DNA of 64,000 nt, from assembly GCA_000751595.1 (NCBI GenBank), contig CCMH01000008.1, forward strand, positions 1 through 64,000. Direction: 5' to 3'. The stretch's first letter is position 1, and every line of letters starts with the position of its first letter. This document shows, piece by piece, positions 62,697 to 64,000 of this stretch. Below the pieces are notes generated by a model. That model was not told the DNA's origin. It saw nothing but the letters and a program-made list of their open reading frames with translations, and ran no database searches. The translations under genes and the position numbers were made by a program. The stretch comes from Weeksella massiliensis (GTDB taxonomy: Bacteria; Bacteroidota; Bacteroidia; Flavobacteriales; Weeksellaceae).

Positions 62697-63326
62697 TTAC
62701 GAATGTAGAATGTGTTCGCTCATTTGTCGAAAAGTAAGATTGATTCTTGGTTGTTGCACTTTGGTAGTTTTAGGTACCGAATGCAGCCAATTTTTCTGCG
62801 TTTCACCTTTCATCACCAATAAACTTGCGGGTGGTAAAATGAGGTCTATTTTGGTTTTATTTTTTTTATGTTTGAAACTAAATTTCCTTGTCGCGCCAAA
62901 AGTAAGTGAAGCAATAGCTGAGTTTGGGACAATGCTCGACTCGTTGTCGCTGTGCCAAGTCATTCCATCTTTCCCAGAAGGATACAAGTTGAAAAGACAA
63001 GAATTGAAGGTTTGTTCGCTGATGCGCTCAACTTCTTTTTTTAGAGTATTGATTTCGTTTGTCCAAGGAATTGCTTTTTTAGTTGTTCCTGCATACGTGT
63101 ACTGAAAAGGTAAATCACCCATCCAAGAAATCTGACGATTTGTGATTATTTTCTTATCAAACAAAATAACTTCATCATGTTGCCAAGGAATTTCTGTCAA
63201 AAGATAATGCATAATTTCTTTGGCTTTTTCTATAGAAAAAATAGATCCATACAAAAATGCTTCTCCATCGAGGGGTAAAATATTTTTGGTTGGAGAAGGA
63301 AGCTCATCAAAAAGGTTAGTTTGCAT
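62697..63326 (-). CDS. AlkB-like 2-oxoglutarate/Fe(II) dioxygenase
   Basis: A 209-residue protein. The Fe ligands HxD (in WHSDNE) and the distal His (in WLHSVPKT) are present, and the 2-oxoglutarate-binding Arg pair is in PRINLTFRQ. The middle segment FGATRKFSFKHKKNKT is the AlkB nucleotide-lid region. It most resembles the ALKBH2/3-like group of bacterial AlkB proteins that demethylate alkylated DNA bases. The ATG at 63326 is used in place of TTG at 63329. It precedes the Fur-family gene by 58 bases on the same strand. Confidence 0.9.
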   Translation of the reverse strand: MQTNLFDELPSPTKNILPLDGEAFLYGSIFSIEKAKEIMHYLLTEIPWQHDEVILFDKKIITNRQISWMGDLPFQYTYAGTTKKAIPWTNEINTLKKEVERISEQTFNSCLFNLYPSGKDGMTWHSDNESSIVPNSAIASLTFGATRKFSFKHKKNKTKIDLILPPASLLVMKGETQKNWLHSVPKTTKVQQPRINLTFRQMSEHILHS

Positions 63327-63512
63327 CAAGTAAAATTCTTATCTAAAGTTACAAAATATCGGTTTTTAATGGAAATATATTTTATATAGTTTTTTTGGTT
63401 TGATATTTGCGGGTTATAATTATAATAGAAATGATATTCAGAAAACTTTTATAGAAAAATCAATCTTAAGAATGTTTATAAAAATTTACACATTAAATGT
63501 ATAAATATTCTA

Positions 63513-63520
63513 TATATTTG
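63513..63520 (+). promoter_or_regulatory. Promoter -7 element before the NUMOD4/HNH-like gene
   Basis: TATATTTG matches TAnnTTTG 81 bases before the ATG at 63602. The 275-base gap between 63327 and 63601 is very AT-rich and otherwise empty. Confidence 0.48.
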
Positions 63521-63601
63521 CGTCTGAATGAATTTTTTTCCAACTTCTAAAACTATTTAATAACTAATTATTAAAATTTTTTAATTAAAAGAAAGGATGA
63601 A

Positions 63602-64000
63602 ATGATTCGAATTTTTCCTACCGAAACTTTTAAAGAAGTTTCATTTGATAACAACCGAACAAAACGTTATGCCGTTTCTAATTTTGGACGATTGATTTCG
63701 TTCACTAATGAGTTCGAAGACGGTAAATTGCTGAAGGGAAGTATGACACAAGGATATCGTTTGTTTCGATACAAAAAATTTAACAAAGGAAAGATCACGT
63801 ACGGACATCGATTTATCGGACATTTGGTGGCAGAAAACTTTTTAGAGAAACCATCGGATAAACATACTTATGTGTTGCATTTGGATTACAATAAAGACAA
63901 CGATTTTGTTGGGAATCTGAAATGGGCAACCGAAGAAGAAATGTATGCGCATCAACAAAAAAGTCCATATGTTATTAAAGCGCAAAAAGAACGCAAGAAT
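63602..64000 (+). CDS. NUMOD4/HNH-like protein (partial, cut by window end)
   Basis: The first 133 residues of a protein that runs off the window. It begins MIRIFPTETFKEVSF. A NUMOD4-like segment (RYAVSNFGRLIS) and an HNH_3-like core (YGHRFIGHLVAENFL, VLHLDYNKDNDFVGNLKWAT) are seen. In flavobacteria such genes often carry a C-terminal helix-turn-helix and are not tied to introns. Whether the HNH site is active cannot be said: the canonical second His/Asn pair reads LHLDYNKDND. The ribosome site AAAGAAAGGATG is strong. Confidence 0.75.
   Translation, partial: MIRIFPTETFKEVSFDNNRTKRYAVSNFGRLISFTNEFEDGKLLKGSMTQGYRLFRYKKFNKGKITYGHRFIGHLVAENFLEKPSDKHTYVLHLDYNKDNDFVGNLKWATEEEMYAHQQKSPYVIKAQKERKN

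Noticed and set aside
62686-63105. A 139-codon plus-strand frame opposite the AlkB-like gene
   Set aside because: The opposite strand encodes intact dioxygenase motifs across the same bases; this frame has none.
1-64000. CRISPR arrays, insertion sequences, prophage or integrative elements
   Set aside because: No regularly spaced direct repeats, transposase, integrase, phage structural gene or attachment duplication was found; the tRNA duplication has no integrase next to it.

Overview
The window is AT-rich chromosomal DNA from a member of the Bacteroidetes, class Flavobacteriia. A Weeksellaceae-like genome is a reasonable guess, but nothing in the sequence proves the genus. Supporting signs are the genus-crossing Bacteroidetes promoter -7 element TAnnTTTG before many genes, an alternative complex III operon, type IX secretion (T9SS) C-terminal signals, a SprE/PorW-like lipoprotein, ribosomal protein THX, and lipoproteins with an SDDD-type surface signal. 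No insertion sequence, prophage, integrase, CRISPR array or replication origin was seen. Coding density is high and no gap over 300 bases lacks a gene or RNA.

Layout. 1-7.7 kb: the 3' part of a tamB-like gene, an Lrp/AsnC regulator, a Nudix-type regulator, a small membrane protein and L-serine dehydratase. 7.7-9 kb: two thioredoxin-fold genes on the minus strand. 9-14.4 kb: recG, a small hypothetical gene, and a minus-strand sulfur set (TSUP permease, TPMT-like methyltransferase, MBL-rhodanese). 14.4-19.6 kb: a paired M16 peptidase locus, a frameshifted secreted protein and a SPOR protein. 19.8-28.5 kb: the complete actABCDEF respiratory operon, without adjacent oxidase genes. 28.5-31.4 kb: a minus-strand operon of hotdog thioesterase, GH3-like enzyme and M23 peptidase. 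31.5-35 kb: a sprE-like gene, then peptide deformylase with a signal peptide and DoxX. 35-41.7 kb: secreted/lipoprotein hypotheticals, ffh, a PH-domain membrane protein, a lone AAA ATPase and a relA/spoT homologue. 41.7-44.4 kb: an S8 protease and a lipoprotein amidase.

44.4-45.1 kb holds a tandemly duplicated Ser-Pro-Arg tRNA cassette (six tRNA genes) behind a strong promoter. 45.1-55.4 kb carries a DUF3810 metalloprotease-like protein, a bile-acid-symporter-family transporter, a T9SS-secreted endonuclease I, a GHL10-type glycoside hydrolase, ribosomal protein THX, a RES/Xre toxin-antitoxin pair, a Gre-like factor, an MFS transporter, a Tag glycosylase and an EamA transporter. 55.4-59 kb is a minus-strand run of four secreted proteins, three sharing one N-terminal module, with a single T9SS sorting domain on the last gene only. 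59-64 kb has a pirin, a zinc/cadmium-type P-ATPase with a Fur-family regulator and an AlkB-like dioxygenase, and the start of a NUMOD4/HNH-like gene cut by the window end.

The points most worth a second look are a strongly over-represented GGTAGGAT(GA) word, very dense in intergenic DNA; the four-gene T9SS cluster; the apparently exported peptide deformylase; and two A-run frameshifts in small genes.
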